Assembly: GCF_015330165.1 (NCBI RefSeq)
Contig: NZ_JADDXT010000002.1
Span: 2,383,646 to 2,447,645 of the forward strand
Direction of reading: 5' to 3'
DNA from: Zobellia roscoffensis
GTDB taxonomy: Bacteria > Bacteroidota > Bacteroidia > Flavobacteriales > Flavobacteriaceae
Length of the DNA: 64,000 bases
Positions 27,354 through 34,703 of this stretch are shown here, one piece after another. A model generated the notes under the pieces. The model was not told where the DNA came from, made no database searches, and saw only the letters and a program-made list of their open reading frames with translations. The translations under genes and the position numbers were made by a program. Position 1 is the stretch's first letter, and each line of letters starts with the position of its first letter.

Positions 27354-28561
27354 CCTATCAGGAAACTTTGGATTGGATGTTCGGGCAACTTCCAATGTAT
27401 CAGCAAAAAGGTAAAGTTGCTTTTAATGCCAAACTTAATGGTATTAAACAATTTACTGCCCACCTGCATAATCCAGAAACGAAGTTTAAAAGTATTCACG
27501 TTGCTGGGACCAACGGAAAAGGTTCTAGTAGTCATATGTTGGCATCTATTCTTCAAGAAGCCGGTTATAAGGTTGGTTTGTATACTTCCCCTCACTTAAA
27601 AGATTTTCGGGAACGTATTCGTATAAATGGCGAATGCGTAGCTGAGAATTTCGTGGTTGAATTTATAGCCAGAAATCAATCTTTTTTTGAAAATAACCAT
27701 TTGTCCTTTTTTGAAATGACCGTAGGTATGGCCTTTGACTATTTTGCTAAGGAAAAAGTTGATGTTGCCGTGATAGAGGTTGGTTTGGGAGGAAGGTTGG
27801 ATTCTACTAATATTATTACTCCAGAGGTAAGTCTCATTACCAATATAGGATTTGATCATACGGATATGCTAGGCGATACTTTGCCTAAAATAGCTTTTGA
27901 GAAAGCGGGAATTATTAAAGAAAATGTTACTGTAGTGATTAGTGAATTTCAACGAGAGACTGCAGAAACTTTTCAAAATGTAGCTGAGTTAAAAAATGCC
28001 AGGCTCATATATGCCGAAAAGGAAATCGATGAGGTTTTTGAAACTTCGCTTTTAGGTGCGTATCAGGAAAAGAATATAAACGGAGTATTAGCTGTTGTAA
28101 GACAGCTGAACAATTTTTCCATAACTCATGAGCAAATACGCTTGGGGCTTCTTAATGTCGTCCAAAACACAGGTTTAATGGGTAGGTGGCAGCAACTGCA
28201 GGATAGCCCAAAGGTGATTTGTGATACGGCACATAATAAAGAAGGATTATCTATTGTGGTCAATCAGGTGAAGAAACAGAAATTTAAAAAATTATTTTTT
28301 GTCCTTGGTTTTGTAAAAGGCAAAGACTTAAATGCCATACTGCCATTGTTCCCGAAGGAAGCGGAATATTATTTTACGTCTCCTCAAATTTCTCGTGGAT
28401 TAGAGGTTAATGAGTTGGTAGACAGGGCGGAGGAATTTGGTTTAACGGGTAAAAGTTTTTCCACGGTTAAGGCTGCGTATGATGTCGCTTTGGCAGAGGC
28501 CGGACCGCAAGATTTTATCTTCGTTGGTGGTAGTACGTTCACTGTTTCAGAAGTAATTTAA
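27350..28561 (+). CDS. folC: Folylpolyglutamate synthase / dihydrofolate synthase
   Basis: A 403-aa Mur-ligase-family enzyme that adds glutamate to folates. The GTG at 27350 overlaps the tonB stop (gtga). The N-terminus TYQETLDWMFGQLPMYQ is typical for FolC, and the P-loop is HVAGTNGKGSSSHML near residue 55. Family blocks SFFEMTVGMAFDYF, VIEVGLGGRLDSTN, NIGFDHTDMLGDTL and, later, CDTAHNKEG are all present. It is the last gene of the run from 22.7 kb. It supports the folate cycle with folA and thyA elsewhere in the window. Confidence 0.96.
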   Translation: MTYQETLDWMFGQLPMYQQKGKVAFNAKLNGIKQFTAHLHNPETKFKSIHVAGTNGKGSSSHMLASILQEAGYKVGLYTSPHLKDFRERIRINGECVAENFVVEFIARNQSFFENNHLSFFEMTVGMAFDYFAKEKVDVAVIEVGLGGRLDSTNIITPEVSLITNIGFDHTDMLGDTLPKIAFEKAGIIKENVTVVISEFQRETAETFQNVAELKNARLIYAEKEIDEVFETSLLGAYQEKNINGVLAVVRQLNNFSITHEQIRLGLLNVVQNTGLMGRWQQLQDSPKVICDTAHNKEGLSIVVNQVKKQKFKKLFFVLGFVKGKDLNAILPLFPKEAEYYFTSPQISRGLEVNELVDRAEEFGLTGKSFSTVKAAYDVALAEAGPQDFIFVGGSTFTVSEVI

Positions 28562-28579
28562 TTTTTTTTCTTTTTTCTT

Positions 28580-28608
28580 TTGAGAAGTAAAAAAGAGTCT
28601 TATATTTG
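28580..28608 (+). promoter_or_regulatory. tRNA-Val promoter
   Basis: TTG (28580-28582) and TATATTTG (28601-28608) are 18 nt apart, an exact match to the Bacteroidota consensus TTG-N17-23-TAnnTTTG. It ends 11 bp before the mature tRNA. Confidence 0.8.
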
Positions 28609-28619
28609 CACACCTTTTA

Positions 28620-28697
28620 GGGCAATTAGCTCAGTTGGTTCAGAGCACCTCGTTTACACCGAGGGGGTCGGGGGTTCGAATCCCTCATTGCCCACCA
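28620..28697 (+). tRNA. tRNA-Val (anticodon TAC)
   Basis: The full cloverleaf reads by eye. The acceptor stem is GGGCAAT / ATTGCCC, and the D arm is GCTCAGTTGGTTCAGAGC. The anticodon stem CCTCG / CGAGG holds loop TTTACAC (anticodon TAC), and the T loop is GGTTCGAATCC. The 3' CCA is encoded. Confidence 0.95.
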
Positions 28698-28699
28698 GA

Positions 28700-28731
28700 A
28701 TCCTCAAGCATTAAATGTTTGAGGATTTTTT
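28700..28731 (+). terminator. terminator after tRNA-Val (TAC)
   Basis: atcctcaa and ttgaggat form the stem base, extended by a weaker inner part, and are followed by a run of T. It starts three bases after the encoded CCA. Confidence 0.85.
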
Positions 28732-28788
28732 GGTTTTAAAACGAGTTTTTCAAGTAATCTACTCTATGAAAAAAGGATTTAGGCCAAT

Positions 28789-28828
28789 AAAAAAAGTGAT
28801 ATCTAAATAATTTTAGATACCACTTTTT
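28789..28828 (-). terminator. terminator of the heme/LRR membrane protein gene
   Basis: aaaaagtg / cacttttt and tatctaaa / tttagata form a long stem with one A-C mismatch. On the minus strand it runs into a T tract. It lies 26 bp past the stop codon at 28854. Confidence 0.85.
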
Positions 28829-28853
28829 AGTTATAAAACTTATTCTGTCTGCC

Positions 28854-30224
28854 TTAGCCTTTTCCAATTACAATTTTTAACTTCTCGTTGTTTTCTTGCG
28901 TGCTTTTGGCAGTTTGTGGGCTTACGCCTGTTTGCCAAAGATAAACACGTTTAAGGCTACTAATTTTCTCTATATAAGGTAGGCAAGCATCCGTTACTTT
29001 GGTGCCGTAAAGATTAAGCGCCTCTAAATGCTCTAATCCGGATAAATGTGCTACTCCCTTATCTGATATTTCTGTTTTCTCTAGTTCCAAACGGGTCAGG
29101 TTAGTGAATTGCGAAACGCTAGAAAGCCATTCATCAGAAACATTACTATTGGCAAGGGATAGCCAAGTAACGTATTCTTTTACTTTTTCAAGCTCAGAGA
29201 GTTTCTCTTTGGTAAGATCGGAACCTGAGTATTTAATGTCCAATAAGGAATTGTCAGGACCTAAAGTTTTAACTTGAAAACCAGTTTGTATTAATTTTGA
29301 TAGTTTGGTGCTATCTAATTTTTGAAGTTGTACGGTTTCATACCATGGTTTTGGATTAGTATCAATGCCATATCTCCTTAGTAAAATAGGTTTAATATTT
29401 TCGGTAACCTTTAAACTTGCAAGGGAACCTTCAAAAGGGGCGCCTTGCTCGATCCACCACTCTACGGTTTTAATCTCATCATATGTGAGTGCGTTGTTGG
29501 TAGGGGGCATGAATTTTATATTCTTAGGCGGAAGTGTAATTCTTTTGAATAATTCGCTTCCTTCCGTATTGCCAGCTGCAATGACGTTCTCGCTCTCGCC
29601 ACCCATTCTTAAGGAATCAGGGTGGCTCATGTTAAGTCCGCCTCTTTTTATTTCATCACTATGACAACCTATGCATTTGGCCTCAAAAATTGGAGCTACT
29701 AAATCAGCATAGACTTTTACAGAGTCCGGTGTTGCAAATTTAGGAAGAGTATCTTTTTCTTCTGCGCCACCCATAAGTTTTTGGATGGGTGCAGGTGCGT
29801 ATTCTGTTAAATAGGTTTCACCATGCGTTAAATTTCCTCCTTTGTGGCCTTCAATGAAGAGCATAGCTAGGAGAAGTACATTAAAACCATGCTGTAGCTT
29901 AACAGGGAAAGCTTTTGGTTTGCTTTTTAAATACCATCCTATAAATGCAACTATTACAAGAGCTACACCAAGCCACCGGTGAGAAAATAGATATTCTTCT
30001 TCATATAATCCTGTTTCTCCCAAAAACCAACCTGTAATGGCTGCTCCTGCGGCACTTAGTGCCCCTAGTAACCATGCTATTGGAATTAATTTACTTTTGA
30101 CTTCGGTTTTTCTAAAGCTCTCATACCATTCCAGTACAATAGCTAGGAAGAGAAAGCCTATTGGAAGGTGTACGAATAGTGGGTGAAAACGCCCTAAAAA
30201 AGTTGTGAATTCTAACGCTATCAT
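28854..30224 (-). CDS. Membrane protein with planctomycete-type cytochrome c and leucine-rich repeats
   Basis: A 456-aa protein with three parts. Residues 1-125 form about four membrane helices of DUF2231 type with conserved histidines (FHPLFVHLPIGF, SHRWLG, then EGHKGGNLTHG). Residues about 170-265 are a PSCyt1-like cytochrome c domain with CIGCH at 184-188 and SELFKRITLP...MPP. Residues about 310-445 are leucine-rich repeats (LTRLELEKTEISDKGVAHL, EALNLYGTKVTDACLPYI). The heme domain is probably periplasmic and electron-transferring. No partner dehydrogenase is adjacent. It is monocistronic, between two tRNA genes, with its own terminator. This is a known uncharacterised architecture in Bacteroidota and Planctomycetes, so the function is an inference. 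Confidence 0.85.
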   Translation of the reverse strand: MIALEFTTFLGRFHPLFVHLPIGFLFLAIVLEWYESFRKTEVKSKLIPIAWLLGALSAAGAAITGWFLGETGLYEEEYLFSHRWLGVALVIVAFIGWYLKSKPKAFPVKLQHGFNVLLLAMLFIEGHKGGNLTHGETYLTEYAPAPIQKLMGGAEEKDTLPKFATPDSVKVYADLVAPIFEAKCIGCHSDEIKRGGLNMSHPDSLRMGGESENVIAAGNTEGSELFKRITLPPKNIKFMPPTNNALTYDEIKTVEWWIEQGAPFEGSLASLKVTENIKPILLRRYGIDTNPKPWYETVQLQKLDSTKLSKLIQTGFQVKTLGPDNSLLDIKYSGSDLTKEKLSELEKVKEYVTWLSLANSNVSDEWLSSVSQFTNLTRLELEKTEISDKGVAHLSGLEHLEALNLYGTKVTDACLPYIEKISSLKRVYLWQTGVSPQTAKSTQENNEKLKIVIGKG

Positions 30225-30650
30225 AATTCTTGGTTCTGGTTTGTTTGTTCCGGTTGAGAATGAATTGATTTAGTATCGTTTTCAAGTAAGTACTTTCTGT
30301 ATTCAAAATGAATTGTGGCTCACACTTCTTTTAAAATAATTGGGTGACTTTTAATGAAACCGAGTAAATCTAATACGGTTTTTGCAAAATACGTATTTCT
30401 GATGTTACCAATAGTGCAACAAATGGTCAATTTAGATAATGTTGAGTTTTTGTGTATTCGAAAAATCCATAAAGTGCAAAATAATAGGTGTTTAGAGAAG
30501 CAAGCGAAGAAAGTTTATTTATGATTGATTAACGGTTTTATGAACAGTTAATAAAAATATACAGCCGTTAGATGGCAATTTGATTGCCTTAGAGTCTTAA
30601 TTTATGTTTTCTTAATCCGAAATTAGTTTTACCTTTACCCCATTATTTTG
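30225..30650. other. intergenic upstream of the heme/LRR gene and tRNA-Val
   Basis: No gene was recognised in either direction. A small inverted repeat ggcaat-ttg-attgcc lies at about 30574-30588. A near match to the -7 consensus, TACCTTTA, lies at 30630-30637 ahead of the tRNA. Confidence 0.45.
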
Positions 30651-30725
30651 GGGTCATTAGCTCAGTTGGTTTAGAGCGCTGCCTTGACAGGGCAGAGGTC
30701 ACTGGTTCGAATCCAGTATGACCCA
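30651..30725 (+). tRNA. tRNA-Val (anticodon GAC)
   Basis: The cloverleaf reads by eye. The acceptor stem is GGGTCAT / ATGACCC, and the D arm is GCTCAGTTGGTTTAGAGC. The anticodon stem CTGCC / GGCAG holds loop TTGACAG, giving anticodon GAC (valine, not aspartate, which would be GTC). The T loop is GGTTCGAATCC. The discriminator A is followed by CGG, so CCA must be added after transcription, unlike the tRNA-Val at 28620. Confidence 0.94.
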
Positions 30726-30916
30726 CGGAATTTTCTTCTTATTAGTATTAATCGTTTTTATTCTGACTTCACGAAAAGACGGTTTTTTATAATTTAATAC
30801 CTGTGTTTCGCTGTAATGTTATTTTTTTAAAGGAATAATTAATAATTTGTGTTTTTTATGTGACTTTTTGACTTAAGTGGTTTCTTACTAGGTGTATAAC
30901 CTATTAATTACTAAGT

Positions 30917-31093
30917 GTGTTGAATCCGTTTATCTTGCTTTTAGCGATTAGTTTAATCATCTTCTTGGTGATTGTATTGTTTGTAATACCTTCTACATTG
31001 TCTTCTAAGAGACATATTAAAGAAGGTAGAAACTACACAAGGTTACGGAGAGGAATAAAATGGAGAAAAAACGTGAGTGAAGAATCGGAATAA
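30917..31093 (+). CDS. small one-helix membrane protein, unknown function
   Basis: An open frame of 58 codons starting with GTG (or the next-codon TTG) and ending TAA. The translation begins with a strong membrane helix (LNPFILLLAISLIIFLVIVL, then FVIPS), followed by a short, very basic tail (KRHIKEG, TRLRRGIKWRKN) and an acidic end (SEESE). The positive-inside rule puts the tail in the cytoplasm. There is no ATG, and the frame opens only nine bases before the GTG, so the start is uncertain. The membrane-then-basic layout resembles that of the next gene. No family was recognised. Confidence 0.5.
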   Translation: MLNPFILLLAISLIIFLVIVLFVIPSTLSSKRHIKEGRNYTRLRRGIKWRKNVSEESE

Positions 31094-31226
31094 TATTGAT
31101 GTTTTTGAAATGATCTTTTGTTGTGTCTTCATCTGGTTTTGAGGATAGTAATTGTGTTTATGTTTAGGTAGAAGTGACTTTTTGTTAAACACTGTGTCTA
31201 ATTATATACACTAACTAAATTGCTAT

Positions 31227-31436
31227 ATGATGAATGATGTTGTATTTTTTTGTTTTAGCATAAGCATTGCTATTTTTTTATTAGGTATTCTAGTAATGTT
31301 ACCAGATTTTTTATTTTCACCTAACAGGTTTAAGAGGAAAAAACCGCTAGAAACCAAAGATAAAATTGAAAAAAAGAAAAGAGTAAATGAGGTAGAGAGT
31401 ACTTACCGGAAAAGGCATGAGAATATTGGTATTTAA
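31227..31436 (+). CDS. small one-helix membrane protein, unknown function
   Basis: A 69-aa protein with a tandem ATG start. Residues about 5-30 form one hydrophobic helix (VFFCFSISIAIFLLGILVML), followed by PDFLFSPNRFKRKKP and a highly charged Lys/Glu tail. This suggests an inner-membrane protein with a cytoplasmic tail. It lies 133 bp after a similar small gene and about 290 bp before an ECF sigma factor gene. No family was recognised. Confidence 0.55.
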   Translation: MMNDVVFFCFSISIAIFLLGILVMLPDFLFSPNRFKRKKPLETKDKIEKKKRVNEVESTYRKRHENIGI

Positions 31437-31619
31437 AGTGTATTCGGGTAATGAATTGCTCTTGTTTTTGAAGCTTTTTGGGTTATGGAAAAGGTTAATA
31501 TGATGTTCTTTGAAATATGTGGCATAAGGCTCTGTTTTTGGAGTAACAAGGGGTCTATTAATTACTTTTGTCTTTGTAGGTGATTCCTGATGCTATATTT
31601 TTACCTTTGCACGTCGTTG
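31437..31619 (+). promoter_or_regulatory. upstream region and -7 box of the ECF sigma gene
   Basis: The stretch before the sigma gene holds no recognised gene. TACCTTTG at 31612-31619 fits TAnnTTTG and would give a leader of about 80-100 nt. No TTG is at the usual -33 distance. Confidence 0.4.
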
Positions 31620-31725
31620 ATAAGTCTGTTAAGTTGAACAAAGAGACATTTGTTAATTTATGGCTCAGAATTAAGTAACTAGCAATCCTAATCGAATATT
31701 GGAAACAGAAGTACTACCGGAATCA

Positions 31726-32271
31726 ATGTCGGATGAAGAGCTTGTTCGCAAAATAGCGAGGCAGAATGATGCTTTGCTTTTTGCAGTGCTTTACGATAGG
31801 TATGCACAAAGGGTGTATAATAAGTGTTATAGTTTTTCCAATTCACAAGCTGAAGCACAAGACCTGACGCAGGATGTTTTTTTAATGCTTTTTGTTAAGC
31901 TTTCAAGTTTTAAAGGGAAATCAAAATTCTCTACTTGGGTGTATGCTTTTACTTATAACTTTTGTGTGAACTATGTAAATAGGAATAAGCAAAGGTTAAT
32001 GAGCGATAAATCTGATTCTATTTCTCAATCAACAAAGCCTATCCCGGTAATGGATGATGATGCGGAGATAGCTAATATGCGTTCAGAAAAATTAAAAAAA
32101 GCTTTAAATTTAGTTGATCCTGAGGATAAAAAAATATTGCTTTTAAAATATCAAGACGACATATCGATAAAAGAACTTACTTCAATATTAGATATTGGGG
32201 AAAGTGCAGTGAAAATGAGGCTGAAACGAGCAAAGTCAAGAATAGTGGAAGCTTATAACAAAATACCATAA
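31726..32271 (+). CDS. RNA polymerase sigma factor, ECF (sigma-70) family
   Basis: A protein of about 181 aa with the two ECF domains. Sigma region 2 has LFAVLYDRYAQRVYNKCYSF, the core-binding AEAQDLTQDVFLMLF and the -10 recognising FSTWVYAFTYNFCVNYVNR. After a short linker, sigma region 4 has DKKILLLKYQDDISIKELTS and LDIGESAVKMRLKRAKSRI. The ATG at 31726 was chosen. A TTG at 31699 would add nine residues and is possible. No canonical anti-sigma follows. Instead a 61-aa soluble protein starts 5 bp later and an MscS-type channel follows that, so the three look like one operon, perhaps an envelope or osmotic stress module. Confidence 0.92.
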   Translation: MSDEELVRKIARQNDALLFAVLYDRYAQRVYNKCYSFSNSQAEAQDLTQDVFLMLFVKLSSFKGKSKFSTWVYAFTYNFCVNYVNRNKQRLMSDKSDSISQSTKPIPVMDDDAEIANMRSEKLKKALNLVDPEDKKILLLKYQDDISIKELTSILDIGESAVKMRLKRAKSRIVEAYNKIP

Positions 32272-32276
32272 CGTCT

Positions 32277-32462
32277 ATGGAAAAGAAAAACCCATTTAAG
32301 GAAATGGAAGACTCGCTACATGAGGTTCCTCCCCATTTAAAAAAGAAGGTTATGGATGATATAGCTTCGGCTAAACTTGTTATGGACATGGCAAACTTGT
32401 TCACATGCAATTATAAGTCTGCAATAGAAGATATGTTCAAAACCAATCCCGACATTATTTAA
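32277..32462 (+). CDS. small protein between ECF sigma factor and MscS-type channel
   Basis: A 61-aa protein, charged and probably helical (KKNPFKEMEDSLHEVPPHLK, then KKVMDDIASAKLVMDMANLF), with a single Cys (TCNYKS) and no membrane helix or zinc-binding His/Cys pattern. It starts 5 bp after the sigma stop codon and ends 18 bp before the channel gene, so it is almost certainly translated from the same mRNA. Position is that of an anti-sigma factor, but it lacks the usual membrane or ZAS motif, so a role as a sigma partner is only an inference. Confidence 0.75.
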   Translation: MEKKNPFKEMEDSLHEVPPHLKKKVMDDIASAKLVMDMANLFTCNYKSAIEDMFKTNPDII

Positions 32463-32480
32463 TACATAACACCCAAGAAA

Positions 32481-33305
32481 ATGGATAAAGTTTCAGAGTG
32501 GAAAAATTTAACCTTTAATACCTTAAGTTCTATTGTAACAGATATAGCTTCAGCTTTGCCTAATATCTTAGGGGCTATAGTAATTTTGTTAATAGGGTGG
32601 GCTATAAGTAAAATAGTGCGTTTTATTTTGAAAAAGGTCTTCAAGATTGCGCAGTTAAGTAAGGTTTCGGATAAAATAAATGAAGCAAAGCTGTTTGGAG
32701 ATAGCAATGTAAAAATTGATATAGAAAAGGTCTTACTTCAATTTGTGAAGTATATTCTTTTGCTTGTTTTTATTATTGTGGCAGCAGATATTGTAGAGCT
32801 GACTATCATCTCACAGGAGATTGCCAATCTATTACGTTATTTGCCGATTTTGCTAAGTGCAATGGTCATTTTTATGATCGGACTGTACGCTGCTAAACTT
32901 ATTAAATCTGCATTAAAGGGTGTTTTTGACTCTATGGGTTTTGGCGGTGGAAAGCTGGTTAGTAGTATTGTTTTCTATATTATCGTAATTTTTGTAACTA
33001 TTACGTCATTGAACCAAGCGGGCATAGATACTTCTATGTTTACGAGTAACTTTACACTTATATTAGGCGCCTTCTTATTGGCCTTTGCTCTAGGATTAGG
33101 GCTAGGTTCTAGAAATGTAGTGGAAAGCCTTTTGAAAACCTTTTATGCAAGGAAAAGTTATGCTGCCGGAGATAAGATTAAATTTGCGGATATAGAAGGT
33201 ACTATAGTAGCTATAGATAGTATTACAGTAACTCTTAATACAAAGGAAGGTAAGTTAATAGTGCCTATAAAGGAGATTGTAGAAAACCGTGTTAAGTTAG
33301 AGTAA
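32481..33305 (+). CDS. Mechanosensitive ion channel, MscS/CmpX-like
   Basis: A 274-aa membrane protein with four to five helices containing the conserved TM-helix repeat (LPNILGAIVILLIGWAISKI, and again YLPILLSAMVIFMIGLYAAK). It ends in a short MscS-type beta domain (RKSYAAGDKIKFADIEGTIV to LIVPIKEIVENRVKLE). The pore-lining helix would be the Gly/Ala/Leu stretch GAFLLAFALGLGLGSRNVVE. The large C-terminal cage domain of E. coli MscS is absent. Third gene of the sigma operon, closed by a terminator. It probably responds to membrane tension or osmotic change. Confidence 0.88.
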   Translation: MDKVSEWKNLTFNTLSSIVTDIASALPNILGAIVILLIGWAISKIVRFILKKVFKIAQLSKVSDKINEAKLFGDSNVKIDIEKVLLQFVKYILLLVFIIVAADIVELTIISQEIANLLRYLPILLSAMVIFMIGLYAAKLIKSALKGVFDSMGFGGGKLVSSIVFYIIVIFVTITSLNQAGIDTSMFTSNFTLILGAFLLAFALGLGLGSRNVVESLLKTFYARKSYAAGDKIKFADIEGTIVAIDSITVTLNTKEGKLIVPIKEIVENRVKLE

Positions 33306-33318
33306 TATTAGATAGTTG

Positions 33319-33350
33319 AGGTGGTACTTTAGGGAGTGCCACCTTTTTTT
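33319..33350 (+). terminator. terminator of the sigma-channel operon
   Basis: aggtggtact / agtgccacct form a 10-bp stem with one T-G wobble and a 6-nt loop, followed by seven T. It lies 13 bp after the channel stop codon, against the convergent murF. Confidence 0.9.
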
Positions 33351-33355
33351 CGTTA

Positions 33356-34633
33356 TTAAATGTAATCTAAAATTCGTTCTAAGGCCATACCTCTTGATCC
33401 CTTAATTAGAATTAAACTTTTTGGGGGTAACGGGTTGTCCTTTAAGCTTTCTTTGAGATTATTAAATGAACTGTATTTTTTAAGGTTTGTCTCAGTTCGA
33501 TTAAAATTTTCACCCACTAATACTGTTTCATCAAAGTTTAGTTCACTGGCTAAATTAGCTATGTTGAGATGTTCGGTAGAGGCAATGCTTCCCAGTTCAA
33601 ACATGTCTCCCAAAAATGCAATTTTATGTTTTCCTTTCATTTGGGAGAAGTTGTTAAGAGCAGCGGTCATGCTTGTAGGATTAGCATTGTAGGCGTCAAG
33701 AATAATTTGATGTCCGTTATGGTTAATGATTTGTGAACGGTTGTTCTTAGGGGAGTAGCTTTCTATGGCTGTTTTTATTTTATCCAGAGGGACATTAAAA
33801 TACTTTCCCATAAGAATGGCAGCTGCACAGTTTGTAAAATTGTAACTGCCTATGAGTTGCGATTCTATAACGTAACCTTCGACAGATGCTTTTACAAACG
33901 GATTGGCACCTAAAAATTCTATTTTATAAAACTCTTTTTGATTTGTGCTGAAACCATATTTTTTGATGTAGCTTCCTAGTTTTTGAAATTGAATAGAATC
34001 ATCAGCGTTCATGAAAACATGTTTGTTGTTATGTATTAAAAAGTCATAAAGCTCACTTTTTCCTTTTATAACACCTTCTTCGCTACCAAAACCTTCAATA
34101 TGGGCTTTTCCAAAATTGGTAATATATCCAAAATCAGGTTGCGCTAGGCTGCACAAGAATTCAATCTCCTTTTGGTGGTTGGCTCCCATTTCAACAATAG
34201 CAATTTCAGTATCCTTTTTTATCGAAAGCAAGGTCAACGGAACACCAATATGGTTATTGAGGTTTCCTTTGGTGGCAATGGTGCGGTATTTTTTGGATAG
34301 TACGGTATTAATTAGCTCCTTAGTGGTTGTTTTTCCATTACTCCCGGTTAATCCAATAACTTTTGCGTTCGAGTAATTCCGATGGAAAGATGCTAGTTTT
34401 TGAAGGGCCATTAAAACATCATCAACTAAAATATGTTTATCAGATGTCGCGTACTCCTTTTCGTCAATAATAGCATAAGCAGCGCCATTCTTTAATGCCT
34501 CGGAAGCATATTTGTTTCCGTTAAAGTTGTCTCCTTTTAAAGCGAAGAAAAGACTGTTCTCCTTTATTTTTCTGGTATCAGTACAGATTTCAGAGAACTC
34601 TAAAAAAATACTATGCAGTTGAGCTGTTTTCAT
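33356..34633 (-). CDS. murF: UDP-N-acetylmuramoyl-tripeptide--D-alanyl-D-alanine ligase
   Basis: A 425-aa Mur ligase that adds D-Ala-D-Ala to the UDP-MurNAc-tripeptide in the cytoplasm. The N-terminal domain has the MurF-type DTRKIKENSLFFALKG block, and the P-loop is GLTGSNGKTTTKELI near residue 100. Further blocks are TKGNLNNHIGVPLTLL, VEMGANHQKEIEFL, the LDAYNANPTSMTAAL signature and the C-terminal FLGDMFELG. The ATG at 34633 (KTAQLHSIF) was chosen over one at 34663, which would place the first ten codons inside the upstream terminator. The start codon lies only about 12 bp from the T tract of the gldJ terminator. Confidence 0.95.
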   Translation of the reverse strand: MKTAQLHSIFLEFSEICTDTRKIKENSLFFALKGDNFNGNKYASEALKNGAAYAIIDEKEYATSDKHILVDDVLMALQKLASFHRNYSNAKVIGLTGSNGKTTTKELINTVLSKKYRTIATKGNLNNHIGVPLTLLSIKKDTEIAIVEMGANHQKEIEFLCSLAQPDFGYITNFGKAHIEGFGSEEGVIKGKSELYDFLIHNNKHVFMNADDSIQFQKLGSYIKKYGFSTNQKEFYKIEFLGANPFVKASVEGYVIESQLIGSYNFTNCAAAILMGKYFNVPLDKIKTAIESYSPKNNRSQIINHNGHQIILDAYNANPTSMTAALNNFSQMKGKHKIAFLGDMFELGSIASTEHLNIANLASELNFDETVLVGENFNRTETNLKKYSSFNNLKESLKDNPLPPKSLILIKGSRGMALERILDYI

Positions 34634-34645
34634 AAAGTAAAAGTA

Positions 34646-34679
34646 TAAAAAAAGTCTCGGCATTATGTACCGAGACTTT
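34646..34679 (-). terminator. terminator/attenuator between gldJ and murF
   Basis: aaagtctcgg / ccgagacttt form a perfect 10-bp stem with a 9-nt loop, and on the minus strand a T run follows. It is 25 bp past the gldJ stop codon and ends just before the murF start, so it limits read-through into murF. Confidence 0.88.
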
Positions 34680-34703
34680 CTAGAAAAATTATGTTTTAAA
34701 AGC

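Noticed and set aside
30651..30725. tRNA-Asp
   Set aside because: The anticodon loop is TTGACAG, so the anticodon is GAC (Val). Asp would need GTC.
34634..34663. Ten-residue N-terminal extension of MurF
   Set aside because: The upstream ATG lies in the gldJ terminator stem. The ATG at 34633 fits the family start.
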